This document shows positions 7,818-17,463 of a stretch of DNA of 64,000 nt, one piece after another. The translations under genes were made by a program, and so were the position numbers. Each line of letters begins with the position of its first letter. Position 1 is the first letter of the stretch. The stretch lies in contig JAKSIU010000002.1 in NCBI GenBank assembly GCA_024398615.1, forward strand, positions 74,036 through 138,035, read 5' to 3'. Source of the stretch: Bacteroidaceae bacterium. Lineage in GTDB: Bacteria > Bacteroidota > Bacteroidia > Bacteroidales > Bacteroidaceae. Under the pieces are notes generated by a model. That model did no database searches. It saw only the letters and a list, made by a program, of their open reading frames with translations, and had not been told where the DNA came from.

Positions 7818-10640
7818 TTAAATTTTGTCCTTAAGGTAACGGCCGGTGTAGGATTCCGGGCAGGCGGCAACCTGTTCTGGCGTACCGGCTATGACCAGAT
7901 GACCTCCCTTGTCTCCGCCTTCGGGACCAAGGTCGATAATGTGGTCGGCGCATTTTATCACGTCAAGGTTGTGCTCAATGATGATTACGGTATGGCCGCG
8001 GCGCAGAAGTGCATCGAATGAGTCGAGCAGCTTGCGTATGTCGTGGAAATGCAGGCCGGTGGTGGGTTCGTCAAATATGAATATTGTGGGCTCGGCTTTC
8101 TCCAGGCTGAGGAAATAGGCCAGTTTGACCCGCTGGCTTTCACCTCCGGACAATGTCGATGACGACTGTCCCAACTTGATGTAGCCAAGACCGACCCACT
8201 GTAGCGGTTCCAGCTTGCGTACAATCTTCTTTTCCGTGGCGTTGTCAGAGGAGAAGAACTCAATGGCCTGATTCACGGTCATTTCAAGTATGTCCCAGAT
8301 GTTCTTGCCCTTGTAGGTGACTTCTAGCACGTCCTTCTTGAAACGCTTGCCGTGACAGCTTTCGCATTCAAGGGTCAGGTCTGACATGAACTGCATGGAA
8401 ACAGTCACAGTGCCCTCGCCCTTGCATTCCTCGCATCGGCCTCCCTCGGAATTGAATGAGAAATGTGTGGGACGGTAGCCCATCTGTTGGGACAGGGGCT
8501 GGTCGGCGAACAACTTGCGTATCTCATCGTATGCCTTGACGTATGTGACAGGGTTGGAGCGCGATGTCTTGCCTATGGGGTCCTGGTCAACGAATTCCAC
8601 GCCCTTGGCAAGGAAGGTGTCTCCTGTGAGACCATCGCACTGTCCTGGTATCTGTCCGTCGCTTTCTCCGTAAACCGATTTGAGTTTCTGGTACAGGATG
8701 TCACGCACCAGCGTGCTCTTGCCCGATCCGCTCACTCCAGTTACAACGGTCATCACGCCAAGAGGGAATTTTACGTCAATCCCGGCCAGGTTGTTCTGGC
8801 GTGCACCTTTTATTTCTATGTGGTTGTTCCACGGCCTGCGGCTGGCCGGAATGTCAATCCGCTCGCTACCCGTCAGGTAACGGACGGTCCAGCTGTCTGA
8901 ACTGCTGTCCAGTTCAGAGGTCTTGCCCTGCCAGACGATCTGGCCTCCATGGCGGCCTGCGTCGGGCCCTACATCAATTATATAGTCCGATGAACGGATT
9001 ATCTCTTCATCGTGTTCAACGACAACGACTGTGTTGCCAAGCTGCTGCAGCTGCTTGAGCACATGAATGAGTTTCTCGGTATCACGGCTGTGAAGTCCGA
9101 TGCTGGGCTCGTCCAGAATATACAGCGATCCCATCAGGCTGCTGCCCAGTGATGTGACGAGGCTGATTCGCTGGCTTTCACCGCCCGACAGTGTTCCGCT
9201 GCCGCGGTTCAGGGTGAGATATTCAAGTCCGGTATCGACCATGAACTGCAGACGGCTTTTGATTTCTATCATAATGCGGCTGGCTGCAAGCGACTGTGAC
9301 TTGTCAAACTCAAGATTGTCAAAGAATGACTTGAGTTCCTTGATTGGCATCCCGACAAGTTCTGTTATGGACTTACCGCCTATTTTGACATATTCGGCCT
9401 CTTTCTTGAGGCGTTTTCCGTGGCATTCGGGACAGATGGTCTTTCCGCGATATCTGGCCAGCATGACGCGGTACTGGATCTTGTACTGGTTCTTCTCCAG
9501 CATTCTGAAGAAGTTGTCAATGGAGGGTTCTTCCCATCCGTTTTCGTCAGGGCCACATCCGCATCCGTGCCAGAGATAGTCCTTCTCGCTTTGGGTAAGC
9601 TGGTGGTATGGCGTGAATATGGGGAAATCGTGTTTCTGGGCATTGAGTATGAACCAGTTCTTCCATTCCACCATTTTCTCTCCCTTCCAGCAGACTACGC
9701 ATCCGTCATAGACGCTCAGCGAGCGGTTGGGAATGACAAGGTCTTCATCGATTCCTATGACCCGCCCGAAACCTTCGCAGCGCGGACAGGCTCCAACCGG
9801 CGAATTGAACGAGAAAAGGTTTTCTGTAGGTTCCTGAAACTGTATTCCATCGGCTTCAAAACGGTTGCTGAATGTGTGGAGAACGCTGGTGCGGTCCGGG
9901 TTGTAGAAACGTAGCAGACATTCGCCCCTGCCTTCAAAAAATGCCGTTTCCACCGAATCATTCAGACGGCTTATGTTTTCCTGCGAATCCGATACTGCCA
10001 GACGGTCAACAAGCAGGAACAGGTTTGCCTGAGATTTCTCAACTTCCTGAGTCCGTGACTTCATGTCATTGATTTCGACCATTTCACCGTCAAAATCAAT
10101 GCGGGAGTAACCTTCCTTAAGGTAAATGGCCAGCTGTTCTTCAAGACTGCGTCCGGCAGCCAGCCGTATGGGGGCCAGTACGGTGAAACGCTGTCCCGCG
10201 GGCTGTTCCTGAACGAAACTGACTACATCGTCAACACTGTGCTTCCTGACTTCCTGTCCGCTTATGGGGGATATGGTCTTTCCTACGCGGGCAAATAACA
10301 GTTTCAGATATTCGTAGATTTCAGTCTGTGTGCCTACTGTGGAACGCGGATTGCGGCTGCTGCCGGAACGTTGTCCTATGGCTATTGTCGGAGGAAGCCC
10401 CTCAATGCCGTCACATTCGGGCTTCTTCATGCGGCCCAGGAACTGGCGGGCGTAAGCTGACAGCGATTCCACATAGCGGCGCTGCCCTTCAGCGTAAAGG
10501 GTGTCAAAGGCAAGAGACGACTTTCCGGAACCTGACAGACCGGTAATGACGGTGAAACTGTCCCTGGGAATTCTGACGTCCACACTTTTCAGGTTGTTGG
10601 CCCTTGCTCCGCGTATGTTTATGTATTCTTCCTTATCCAC
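7818..10640 (-). CDS. uvrA: Excinuclease ABC subunit A
   Basis: UvrA is the damage-sensing ATPase of nucleotide excision repair, acting as a dimer with UvrB. The 940-residue protein has two ABC modules with Walker A motifs GLSGSGKSSLAFDT near residue 33 and GVSGSGKSTLVRDI in the second half. There are two LSGGESQR signatures, and zinc-finger cysteine pairs (CPRCEGFG, CPECHGKR, CEECKGEG, CESCHGKR). Length is normal for the family. The start codon is GTG at 10640-10638; the protein then reads DKEEYINIRGARANNLKSV as expected for a complete N-terminus, and no ATG lies nearby. A TATTTTTG promoter box lies about 24 bases upstream on the minus strand. The BrkB gene follows closely. Confidence 0.98.
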   Translation of the reverse strand: MDKEEYINIRGARANNLKSVDVRIPRDSFTVITGLSGSGKSSLAFDTLYAEGQRRYVESLSAYARQFLGRMKKPECDGIEGLPPTIAIGQRSGSSRNPRSTVGTQTEIYEYLKLLFARVGKTISPISGQEVRKHSVDDVVSFVQEQPAGQRFTVLAPIRLAAGRSLEEQLAIYLKEGYSRIDFDGEMVEINDMKSRTQEVEKSQANLFLLVDRLAVSDSQENISRLNDSVETAFFEGRGECLLRFYNPDRTSVLHTFSNRFEADGIQFQEPTENLFSFNSPVGACPRCEGFGRVIGIDEDLVIPNRSLSVYDGCVVCWKGEKMVEWKNWFILNAQKHDFPIFTPYHQLTQSEKDYLWHGCGCGPDENGWEEPSIDNFFRMLEKNQYKIQYRVMLARYRGKTICPECHGKRLKKEAEYVKIGGKSITELVGMPIKELKSFFDNLEFDKSQSLAASRIMIEIKSRLQFMVDTGLEYLTLNRGSGTLSGGESQRISLVTSLGSSLMGSLYILDEPSIGLHSRDTEKLIHVLKQLQQLGNTVVVVEHDEEIIRSSDYIIDVGPDAGRHGGQIVWQGKTSELDSSSDSWTVRYLTGSERIDIPASRRPWNNHIEIKGARQNNLAGIDVKFPLGVMTVVTGVSGSGKSTLVRDILYQKLKSVYGESDGQIPGQCDGLTGDTFLAKGVEFVDQDPIGKTSRSNPVTYVKAYDEIRKLFADQPLSQQMGYRPTHFSFNSEGGRCEECKGEGTVTVSMQFMSDLTLECESCHGKRFKKDVLEVTYKGKNIWDILEMTVNQAIEFFSSDNATEKKIVRKLEPLQWVGLGYIKLGQSSSTLSGGESQRVKLAYFLSLEKAEPTIFIFDEPTTGLHFHDIRKLLDSFDALLRRGHTVIIIEHNLDVIKCADHIIDLGPEGGDKGGHLVIAGTPEQVAACPESYTGRYLKDKI

Positions 10641-10663
10641 TGAAGCTGTTCAAAACGAATGTG

Positions 10664-10671
10664 CAAAAATA
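10664..10671 (-). promoter_or_regulatory. Putative -7 box for uvrA (TATTTTTG)
   Basis: On the minus strand the octamer reads TATTTTTG, matching TAnnTTTG. It would give a leader of about 20 bases before the uvrA GTG. No convincing -33 element is seen. It sits back to back with the purL box. Confidence 0.55.
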
Positions 10672-10694
10672 CCGATTTTCTTATTATAAAAGGT

Positions 10695-10702
10695 TACCTT
10701 TG
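10695..10702 (+). promoter_or_regulatory. Putative -7 box for purL (TACCTTTG)
   Basis: TACCTTTG matches TAnnTTTG and ends 23 bases before the purL ATG. A T-rich stretch lies where a -33 element would be but is not a clean TTTG. Confidence 0.6.
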
Positions 10703-10725
10703 CAAATCCAAATTCAAATATAGAA

Positions 10726-13700
10726 ATGATTATCTTCTTCAAGAACCCGTCAGGCACGATAGTTGCCACCGAGACTGTTTCAAAACCAACAAGTGAAGAC
10801 ATCAGTAAACTCAGCTGGCTGTACGGCAATGCAACCGCACTCGAGGCTGAGTCGTTGGAGGGCTATTTCATTGGCCCGCGTCGCGAAATGATTACCCCGT
10901 GGAGTACGAATGCAGTTGAAATAACCCAGAACATGGGTCTTTCAGGCATTGCCCGTATAGAGGAATATTTCCCTGCAAAGGATGAGAATGCTGAGTTCGA
11001 TCCAATGCTCCAGCGTCTCTACAAGGGTCTTGACCAGAAGATATTCACGGTTGATATCAAGCCGCAGCCAATTCTTTTCATTGAGGATCTGGATTCCTAT
11101 AATGAGGAGGAGGGTCTTGCCCTTTCAAAGGATGAGATCGACTATCTGCATAAGGTGGAAGGTGAACTGGGACGCAAGCTTACTGACAGTGAGGTGTTCG
11201 GTTTTGCACAGATCAATTCAGAACACTGCCGTCACAAGATTTTCGGTGGCAAGTTCATCATTGACGGAAAGGAAATGGAGTCTTCCCTGTTCCAGATGAT
11301 CAAGAAGACCACTCAGGAGAATCCCAATCAGATCCTTTCTGCATACAAGGATAATGTTGCATTCGCTCAGGGACCGGTTGTAGAGCAGTTCGCTCCGGCT
11401 GACCATTCGACATCGGACTATTTCATTATCAAGGATATCGAGACGGTCATTTCACTCAAGGCCGAAACCCACAACTTCCCGACTACGGTCGAGCCGTTCA
11501 ACGGCGCATCGACCGGAACAGGCGGTGAAATCCGTGACCGTATGGGCGGCGGTACAGGTTCCTGGCCTATTGCTGGTACTGCTGTCTATATGACTTCATA
11601 CCCGCGTAATGATGAAAAACGTACTTGGGAAAAGGGCATGAAGGAGCGCCAGTGGCTGTATCAGACTCCGGAACAGATCCTGATCAAGGCTTCGAACGGC
11701 GCATCGGACTTCGGAAACAAGTTCGGCCAGCCGCTCATCTGCGGTTCCCTGCTTACTTTCGAGCATCAGGAGAACGGCGAGCAGTACGGATATGACAAGG
11801 TCATCATGATGGCCGGCGGTGTTGGCTACGGAACCAAGCGTGACTGCCTGAAGGGCGAGCCCCAGAAGGGTAACAAGATTGTCGTGCTGGGTGGTGACAA
11901 CTACCGTATCGGTCTTGGCGGCGGCTCGGTTTCATCGGTTGAGACAGGCCGATATTCAAGCGGCATTGAACTGAACGCAGTCCAGCGTGCCAATGCTGAA
12001 ATGCAGAAGCGTGCATACAACGTGACCCGTGCTCTCTGCGAAGAGGATACCAATCCTATCGTTTCAATCCATGATCATGGTTCTGCAGGTCATGTGAACT
12101 GCCTCTCCGAACTGGTTGAGGAATGCGGAGGTCTCATTGACATGACAAAGCTGCCGGTCGGTGACAAGACCCTTTCATCGAAGGAAATCATTGCCAACGA
12201 GTCGCAGGAGCGTATGGGACTCCTCATTGACCAGAAGCATATTGAACATGTTCAGAAGATTGCTGACCGTGAGCGTGCTCCGATGTACGTTGTCGGTGAG
12301 ACCACAGGCGATGCCCGTTTCGCTTTCGAGCAGGGTGATGGCATACGTCCATTCGACCTGGCTGTCAGCCAGATGTTCGGCTCATCACCAAAGACCTATA
12401 TGGTTGATGAAACAGTCGAGCGCAAGTATGAGGATGTAACCTATTCAGAGAACAATATCCAGGACTACCTGAAGGATGTGCTCCAGCTTGAGGCAGTTGC
12501 CTGCAAGGACTGGCTTACCAATAAGGTGGACCGTTCCGTTACAGGTAAGATTGCACGTCAGCAGTGTCAGGGCGAGCTGCAGTTGCCGCTTTCGGACTGC
12601 GGTGTCGTGGCTTTGGACTATCGCGGTGAAAAGGGTATAGCCACTGCTATCGGTCATGCTCCTCAGGCAGGTCTTGCCGATCCTGCTGCAGGTTCAGTGC
12701 TTTCAGTAGCCGAATCACTTACAAACATAGTCTTTGCCCCTCTGACCGATGGGCTCAAGACCGTATCCCTGTCAGCCAACTGGATGTGGCCATGCCGTGC
12801 GCAGAAGGGTGAGGATGCACGTCTGTACAAGGGTGTCAAGGCTCTGTCGGATTTCTGCCAGGAACTTGGAATCAATGTTCCTACCGGAAAGGATTCCCTG
12901 TCAATGACCCAGAAGTATCCCAATGGCGAGAAGGTCATCAGTCCGGGTACTGTAATCGTCACCTCAGGCGGTCAGGTATCGGACGTGAAAAAGACGGTTT
13001 CACCGGTGCTTTCCGACCGTAGGGACAGCGTGCTGCTGCACGTTGACTTCAGTTTCGATGCACAGAAGCTTGGCGGTTCAGCATTCGCTCAGGTACTTGG
13101 CAAGGTGGGCAGTGACGTCCCGACCGTAAGGAATGCCGAATATTTTGCCGATGCATTCGATGCCGTCCAGAAACTGATTGAAAAGAGACTGGTTCTGGCC
13201 GGTCATGACATATCAGCCGGTGGTCTCGTGGTGACCCTGCTTGAAATGTGCTTTGCCAATGTTGCCGGAGGTCTGGAAGTGTCGCTTGACAAGCTGCAGG
13301 GTCAGGATCTTGTGAAGATGCTGTTCTCCGAGAATCCGGGCGTGGTGCTTCAGATTGAGTCGAAGAAACTTGATGCAGTCACGGAAATCCTTGATGAGGC
13401 AGGTGTAGGTTATGCGGTAATAGGCCGTCCGTCTGATGCACGTACCCTTTATATACGTCGTGACAGGAAGGACATCACCATCGATATCGATGCAATGCGC
13501 GACCTCTGGTTCAGGACTTCATATCTGCTTGACCGCAAACAGTCAATGAACGGTTGTGCTGACAAACGTTACGCAAACCTTGGAAAGCTCCCGATGAACA
13601 TCAAGCTTCCATACAGTTTCACCGGCAAACTGGCACAGTTCGGACTGAATCCCGACCGCAGGACCGCAAGCGGCATCAAGGCCGCCATTATCCGTGAAAA

Positions 13701-14424
13701 GGGAACCAACGGTGACCGCGAAATGGCCTACACACTGTGGCTGGCCGGTTTCGATGTCAAGGACGTTACCATGACCGACCTTGTAAGCGGCCGTGAAACC
13801 CTTGATGACATCAACATGATTGTCTATTGCGGAGGCTTCTCGAATTCCGATGTCCTGGGTTCGGCAAAGGGCTGGGCAGGCGCATTCCTGTTCAATCCCA
13901 AGGCCAAGGAGACACTTGACCGCTTCTATGCCCGCAAGGATACGCTGTCACTGGGTATCTGCAACGGTTGCCAGCTCATGATGGAACTTGGCCTTATCAC
14001 CCCGGACCATGAGGAGAAGGGCCGCATGCTGCATAACGATTCACACAAGTTCGAATCGTCATTCCTTGGCGTAACCATTCCTGAGAACAACAGCGTCATG
14101 TTCAAGTCTCTTGCCGGCACCCGCCTGGGTGTGTGGGTCGCTCACGGAGAAGGCAAGTTCTCACTTCCGTATGCTGAAGACAAATACAATGTGATTGCCA
14201 AATATACGTATTCCGGTTATCCCGCAAACCCGAACGGTTCGGACTACAACATTGCAGGTATTGCCAGTGCAGACGGCCGTCACGTGGCTATGATGCCGCA
14301 TCCCGAGCGTGCAATATTCCCGTGGCAGTGCGGTTTCTATCCCGCTGACCGTAGGGATGACCAGATCACACCGTGGCTTGAGGCATTCGTGAATGCCCGC
14401 AAGTGGGTCGAGTCACAGAAATGA
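10726..14424 (+). CDS. purL: Phosphoribosylformylglycinamidine synthase, single-chain
   Basis: Catalyses step four of purine synthesis, converting FGAR, glutamine and ATP to FGAM. The 1232-residue protein is the long form with all domains in one chain. It has an N-terminal PurS-like region, two AIR-synthase-like ATP domains ([11 protein letters not shown] near 164, [24 protein letters not shown] near 247) and a C-terminal class I glutaminase domain. The glutaminase nucleophile Cys is in GICNGCQLM near residue 1085 and the His/Glu pair in MMPHPERA near 1190. The small two- or three-subunit form (PurQ/PurS) is therefore not needed here. It is monocistronic: its own promoter box upstream and a hairpin terminator downstream. 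Confidence 0.98.
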   Translation: MIIFFKNPSGTIVATETVSKPTSEDISKLSWLYGNATALEAESLEGYFIGPRREMITPWSTNAVEITQNMGLSGIARIEEYFPAKDENAEFDPMLQRLYKGLDQKIFTVDIKPQPILFIEDLDSYNEEEGLALSKDEIDYLHKVEGELGRKLTDSEVFGFAQINSEHCRHKIFGGKFIIDGKEMESSLFQMIKKTTQENPNQILSAYKDNVAFAQGPVVEQFAPADHSTSDYFIIKDIETVISLKAETHNFPTTVEPFNGASTGTGGEIRDRMGGGTGSWPIAGTAVYMTSYPRNDEKRTWEKGMKERQWLYQTPEQILIKASNGASDFGNKFGQPLICGSLLTFEHQENGEQYGYDKVIMMAGGVGYGTKRDCLKGEPQKGNKIVVLGGDNYRIGLGGGSVSSVETGRYSSGIELNAVQRANAEMQKRAYNVTRALCEEDTNPIVSIHDHGSAGHVNCLSELVEECGGLIDMTKLPVGDKTLSSKEIIANESQERMGLLIDQKHIEHVQKIADRERAPMYVVGETTGDARFAFEQGDGIRPFDLAVSQMFGSSPKTYMVDETVERKYEDVTYSENNIQDYLKDVLQLEAVACKDWLTNKVDRSVTGKIARQQCQGELQLPLSDCGVVALDYRGEKGIATAIGHAPQAGLADPAAGSVLSVAESLTNIVFAPLTDGLKTVSLSANWMWPCRAQKGEDARLYKGVKALSDFCQELGINVPTGKDSLSMTQKYPNGEKVISPGTVIVTSGGQVSDVKKTVSPVLSDRRDSVLLHVDFSFDAQKLGGSAFAQVLGKVGSDVPTVRNAEYFADAFDAVQKLIEKRLVLAGHDISAGGLVVTLLEMCFANVAGGLEVSLDKLQGQDLVKMLFSENPGVVLQIESKKLDAVTEILDEAGVGYAVIGRPSDARTLYIRRDRKDITIDIDAMRDLWFRTSYLLDRKQSMNGCADKRYANLGKLPMNIKLPYSFTGKLAQFGLNPDRRTASGIKAAIIREKGTNGDREMAYTLWLAGFDVKDVTMTDLVSGRETLDDINMIVYCGGFSNSDVLGSAKGWAGAFLFNPKAKETLDRFYARKDTLSLGICNGCQLMMELGLITPDHEEKGRMLHNDSHKFESSFLGVTIPENNSVMFKSLAGTRLGVWVAHGEGKFSLPYAEDKYNVIAKYTYSGYPANPNGSDYNIAGIASADGRHVAMMPHPERAIFPWQCGFYPADRRDDQITPWLEAFVNARKWVESQK

Positions 14425-14443
14425 TTTCGGCGAACCGATAAAC

Positions 14444-14480
14444 AAAGGGACTGCTCCATTGCCGGAACAGTCCCTTTATT
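14444..14480. terminator. Bidirectional terminator between purL and the GH-like gene
   Basis: AAAGGGACTG (14444-14453) pairs perfectly with CAGTCCCTTT (14468-14477), with extra pairs TCC/GGA inside the loop. It lies between two convergent genes and has A/T tracts on each side, so it can serve both strands. Confidence 0.75.
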
Positions 14481-14493
14481 GTATGGTATGCCG

Positions 14494-16005
14494 TTATTGC
14501 AGGCTGACTTTGCAGCGCACCGGGTCGGATTCCATGTCTGACCGGTTCAGGGCGGTTACCACATAGGTGGCCTTTTCCTTTTCTCCAAAGGCGGAATTGA
14601 ATTCGTAATAGTTGTTGCGGGTTATCGCTACAATGCATGAGGTGTCATCCAGGTCAACTGACTGTCCGTGCTCAAAGCGGTAGACTACGTAGCGGCAGGC
14701 TTTCTCGTAGTCCTCGACGCGTTTTGCTTTCGGCGCGGTCCAGAACAGCACGGGCCCGTTGCTGGTCTCAACTACCATAAGCTTGCGTACTTTTCCCGGA
14801 GCTTTGAACTTGAAGCTTTTCGGCACAGGCTGGAGGGCAGGGGTGTTGTAATACTCCTCACTGAGGACTGTCCTGAATCCGTCAATGTTGTTGACGACTG
14901 GCAGGGCAGGCCAGAAGCAGCTGCCGCTGAGACCGTCAAGAGAGCGCTGGAGGTTCAACTTGTGACGTTCCTGGTTCTGGTTTCTGTCTGCAGGGTCCTT
15001 CTCGCTGACAGTGCGTTCAACGTCCTGGCCTATATACATGAGGCATCCTTTGCCGTATTTTGACCACCATTCGGTAAGGACGGAATAGTCGGCTTTCTTG
15101 AAACCTGTATTCCAATATACCTGTGGAATGCAATAGTCAACCCATCCGTTCCTTATCCATAACAGAATGTCGGCATACAGGCCGCTGTAGCTTTCAAAAC
15201 CGTTTGTCTCGCTGCCAGCGGGATACGCTTCCGACTGGTTGCGGTAAATGCCGAAAGGTGAAATACCGAATTTTACCCAAGGCTTGATTCGCTTTACGGT
15301 TTCGTACAACTGCTCAATGAAGAGGCTGATGTTGTCACGTCTCCAGTCGCCTATGCTGCTGAATCCGCGCGGGTCTTTCCGGAATGTGGCGTTGTCGTTG
15401 AATGAAAGACCATCTTCAGGGTAGGGATAGAAGTAGTCGTCAATGTGAAATCCGTCTATGTCATAACGGGTTACGATGTCTGCTGCTATGCTGCAGATGT
15501 AATCCCTGTTTTCCTTAAGCCCCGGGTTGAATAAGGTCAGTCCTCCGTAACGTACCATGCGTTCCGGATGGAGACTTGCCTGATGGTTGGCAGCCAGCAT
15601 TGTTGTCGATGTGGTTTTTGCTCTAAAGGGGTTGATCCATGCGTGCAGTTCCATGTCCCTGCTGTGACATTGGTCTATCATGAAACGTAACGGGTCCCAG
15701 TCCTCATCAGGGGCCTGGCCCTGACGACCCGTCAGAAAAGCGCTCCATGGTTCAAGTGAGGATTTGTATAGGGCATCGGCCTCAACTCTGACCTGAAACA
15801 GTATGGTGTTGATGCCGGCTGCCTGAAGGGAGTCCAGCTGGTCGGACAGTGTCTGCTTGAGCTCCTGGGTCGGGACACCTTCAAACTGATGGTTCACAGC
15901 CTGTATCCATGCACCACGGAATTCACGTTTTGGCCCTGATGCCAGGCATATGCCAGTTACGGACAGCAGAAGAAAGAATGCGAGAATTGTCCTTTTCATG
16001 GGCAT
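14494..16005 (-). CDS. Secreted family-10-like glycosidase (GHL10/DUF187)
   Basis: A 503-residue exported protein. The N-terminus MKRTILAFFLLLSVTGICLAS is a signal peptide; either ATG (16005 or 15999) is possible. The body is the glycosyl-hydrolase-like GHL10 TIM barrel common in Bacteroidetes. Its segments include FRGAWIQAVNHQ at the start of the mature part, INTILFQVR, LHAWINPFRA, the acidic motif GFHIDDYFYPYP and FGISPFGIYR. The last 110 residues look like a small beta-sandwich appendage (fibronectin-like, with VLFWTAPKA). Members are assumed to act on cell-wall or polysaccharide linkages in the periplasm, but few have been assayed. It directly follows the aminotransferase gene (TAAATG junction), so they share a transcript without an obvious functional link. 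Confidence 0.85.
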   Translation of the reverse strand: MPMKRTILAFFLLLSVTGICLASGPKREFRGAWIQAVNHQFEGVPTQELKQTLSDQLDSLQAAGINTILFQVRVEADALYKSSLEPWSAFLTGRQGQAPDEDWDPLRFMIDQCHSRDMELHAWINPFRAKTTSTTMLAANHQASLHPERMVRYGGLTLFNPGLKENRDYICSIAADIVTRYDIDGFHIDDYFYPYPEDGLSFNDNATFRKDPRGFSSIGDWRRDNISLFIEQLYETVKRIKPWVKFGISPFGIYRNQSEAYPAGSETNGFESYSGLYADILLWIRNGWVDYCIPQVYWNTGFKKADYSVLTEWWSKYGKGCLMYIGQDVERTVSEKDPADRNQNQERHKLNLQRSLDGLSGSCFWPALPVVNNIDGFRTVLSEEYYNTPALQPVPKSFKFKAPGKVRKLMVVETSNGPVLFWTAPKAKRVEDYEKACRYVVYRFEHGQSVDLDDTSCIVAITRNNYYEFNSAFGEKEKATYVVTALNRSDMESDPVRCKVSLQ

Positions 16006-17196
16006 TTAAAGGCTGTTATATTCTTCAAGGGCCTGCGCCAGAAGATTCAGTGCCACTTTCAGTTCTTCAATGTCAAGGACGTAGGCCATACGGACCTGGT
16101 TCCGTCCCATGCTGGGGTCTGAATAGAATCCGGTACCCGGGGCCAGCATTATTGTCTTCCCGTCACGGCGGAAATCGGTGAGACACCATTTGCAGAACTT
16201 CTCGCAGTCATCTATGGGAAGCTGCACTGTAGTATAGAACGCTCCCATAGGAATTGGGGAGTATACTCCGGGAATCTTGTTCAGACCGTCAATGAGACAT
16301 TTGCGGCGGGTGATGAACTCCTCGTAAGTGTTCGTGAGATACTCTCTGGGAGCTGATATTGATGCTTCGGCAACAATCTGTCCGATAAGGGGCGGGCTGA
16401 GACGTGCCTGGCAGAACTTCATGACGGCATCACGTACCTCATGGTTCTTGGTGGCAAGTGCACCTATTCTTATGCCGCATTCGGAATATCGCTTTGATAC
16501 CGAGTCAATGAGAATGACGTTGTTCTCAATCCCTTCCAAGTGACAGGCCGATATGTATGGCGAACCGGTATATATGAATTCGCGGTAGACCTCGTCCGAG
16601 AACAGGAACAGGTCATATTTTTTGACCAGATCGCGGAGCTGGAGCATCTCCTTGCGGGTGTAGAGGTATCCTGTTGGGTTGTTCGGATTGCATATCAGAA
16701 TGCCTTTTGTCTTTTCAGTGATCAGTTCCTCGAATTTTTCGACAGGTGGCAGCGCAAATCCGTCTTCAATGGTTGAGACAATCGGCTTGATGACCGCACC
16801 GGCCGATACTGCGAAGGCCATATAGTTGGCATAGGCAGGTTCCGGTACTATGATTTCATCACCGGGATTCAGACAGGTCATGAATGCGAACAGAACCGCC
16901 TCGGAACCGCCGCAGGTTATGATGATGTCATCCGGATTGAACTTTATCTGATACTGTTCATAATAATCGCAAAGCTTCTTTCTCAAACTTAAGAAACCCT
17001 GGCTGGGCGAGTATTCAAGAACCTTGCGGTCTATGTTCTTTGCCGCTTCAAGTCCGATTTCGGGTGTGGGCAGATCTGGCTGTCCTATGTTGAGGTGGTA
17101 GACGTGTACCCCTTCGGACTCTATTTTCTGTGCAATGCCTGACAGCTTGCGTATGGGCGAACTTGGCATTATCTCAGCGCGGGTTGAAATTTTCAT
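16006..17196 (-). CDS. PLP-dependent class I aminotransferase (aspartate aminotransferase-like)
   Basis: A 396-residue cytosolic fold-type I enzyme. Conserved features seen are LNIGQPDLPTP near 35, the NPNNPTG motif near 170, the tyrosine/aspartate SDEVYREF near 200, the PLP lysine in DSVSKRYSECGIRIG near 233, and the substrate-carboxylate Arg in RNQVRMAYV near 370. It is of the AspC/alanine-aromatic aminotransferase type. Specificity cannot be fixed, although the neighbouring divergent trpB2 makes an aromatic or aspartate role conceivable. It is transcribed divergently from the Trp attenuator with a promoter box 33 bases upstream, and is followed without a gap by the GH-like gene. Confidence 0.9.
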   Translation of the reverse strand: MKISTRAEIMPSSPIRKLSGIAQKIESEGVHVYHLNIGQPDLPTPEIGLEAAKNIDRKVLEYSPSQGFLSLRKKLCDYYEQYQIKFNPDDIIITCGGSEAVLFAFMTCLNPGDEIIVPEPAYANYMAFAVSAGAVIKPIVSTIEDGFALPPVEKFEELITEKTKGILICNPNNPTGYLYTRKEMLQLRDLVKKYDLFLFSDEVYREFIYTGSPYISACHLEGIENNVILIDSVSKRYSECGIRIGALATKNHEVRDAVMKFCQARLSPPLIGQIVAEASISAPREYLTNTYEEFITRRKCLIDGLNKIPGVYSPIPMGAFYTTVQLPIDDCEKFCKWCLTDFRRDGKTIMLAPGTGFYSDPSMGRNQVRMAYVLDIEELKVALNLLAQALEEYNSL

Positions 17197-17228
17197 TGTT
17201 TCCTTTTAATATATATGCAATTTGATTG

Positions 17229-17236
17229 CAAAGATA
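17229..17236 (-). promoter_or_regulatory. Putative -7 box for the aminotransferase gene (TATCTTTG)
   Basis: The minus strand reads TATCTTTG, 33 bases from the start codon at 17196. No clean -33 element is seen. It is divergent from, and close to, the trpB2 promoter. Confidence 0.55.
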
Positions 17237-17257
17237 ACCATTTTTTTGCCTTTGCAG

Positions 17258-17289
17258 TTGATATTATTCAAATTGATTGCATAACTTTG
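17258..17289 (+). promoter_or_regulatory. Promoter of the trp leader and trpB2
   Basis: A TTGA at 17258-17261 (one change from TTTG) lies 20 bases before TAACTTTG at 17282-17289, the spacing expected for Bacteroidetes -33/-7 elements. Transcription should start near 17293, about 20 bases before the leader-peptide ATG and far upstream of trpB2. The message therefore carries the whole attenuator. Confidence 0.65.
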
Positions 17290-17312
17290 CATCGGACAAG
17301 AAGAAAAACAGC

Positions 17313-17375
17313 ATGGATTTGAACAGGTATTGGCGACTCTATTGGCAAACCGTACGATGGCGTGGGGTGGCATAA
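17313..17375 (+). CDS. Trp-rich leader peptide of the trpB2 attenuator
   Basis: A 20-codon open frame reading MDLNRYWRLYWQTVRWRGVA. Three of 20 codons are Trp (17331, 17343, 17358) and two are Tyr, far above background for a rare amino acid. It lies between a promoter box and trpB2, is followed by competing RNA hairpins, and its stop codon TAA overlaps the last base of the antiterminator's 5' arm. This is the arrangement of classical ribosome-mediated attenuation, as in E. coli trpL, although there is no sequence similarity to that peptide. I name no gene symbol because the element is inferred, not recognised. No Shine-Dalgarno is evident beyond AAGAAAAA, which is usual in Bacteroidetes. Confidence 0.8.
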   Translation: MDLNRYWRLYWQTVRWRGVA

Positions 17376-17423
17376 TCCTGTATCCCGACTTTCTGTAAAG
17401 TCAATCATGCATGTCCGTCCCAC
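17362..17423 (+). promoter_or_regulatory. Antiterminator hairpin of the Trp attenuator
   Basis: GTGGGGTGGCAT (17362-17373) can pair with ATGTCCGTCCCAC (17411-17423): 12 pairs including two G-U, with one bulged U. The 3' arm is the same sequence that forms the 5' arm of the terminator, so the two structures exclude each other. The 5' arm starts two bases after the third Trp codon and ends on the first base of the leader stop. A ribosome terminating there would mask it and allow the terminator. A ribosome paused at the first or second Trp codon would leave it free. A small hairpin GACTTT/AAAGTC (17388-17402) lies inside the loop. I see no clear protector hairpin (region 1:2). Confidence 0.75.
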
Positions 17424-17454
17424 AGAATCAAGAGAGCAGTGAGGCGGATTTTTT
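17414..17454 (+). terminator. Intrinsic terminator of the Trp attenuator
   Basis: TCCGTCCCAC (17414-17423) pairs with GTGAGGCGGA (17439-17448) through nine pairs, one of them G-U, with one C-A mismatch. The loop is 15 bases and six T residues follow (17449-17454). It ends nine bases before the first trpB2 ATG. A terminator directly in front of a gene and after a promoter makes sense only as a conditional stop. Confidence 0.8.
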
Positions 17455-17463
17455 ATAACCGGA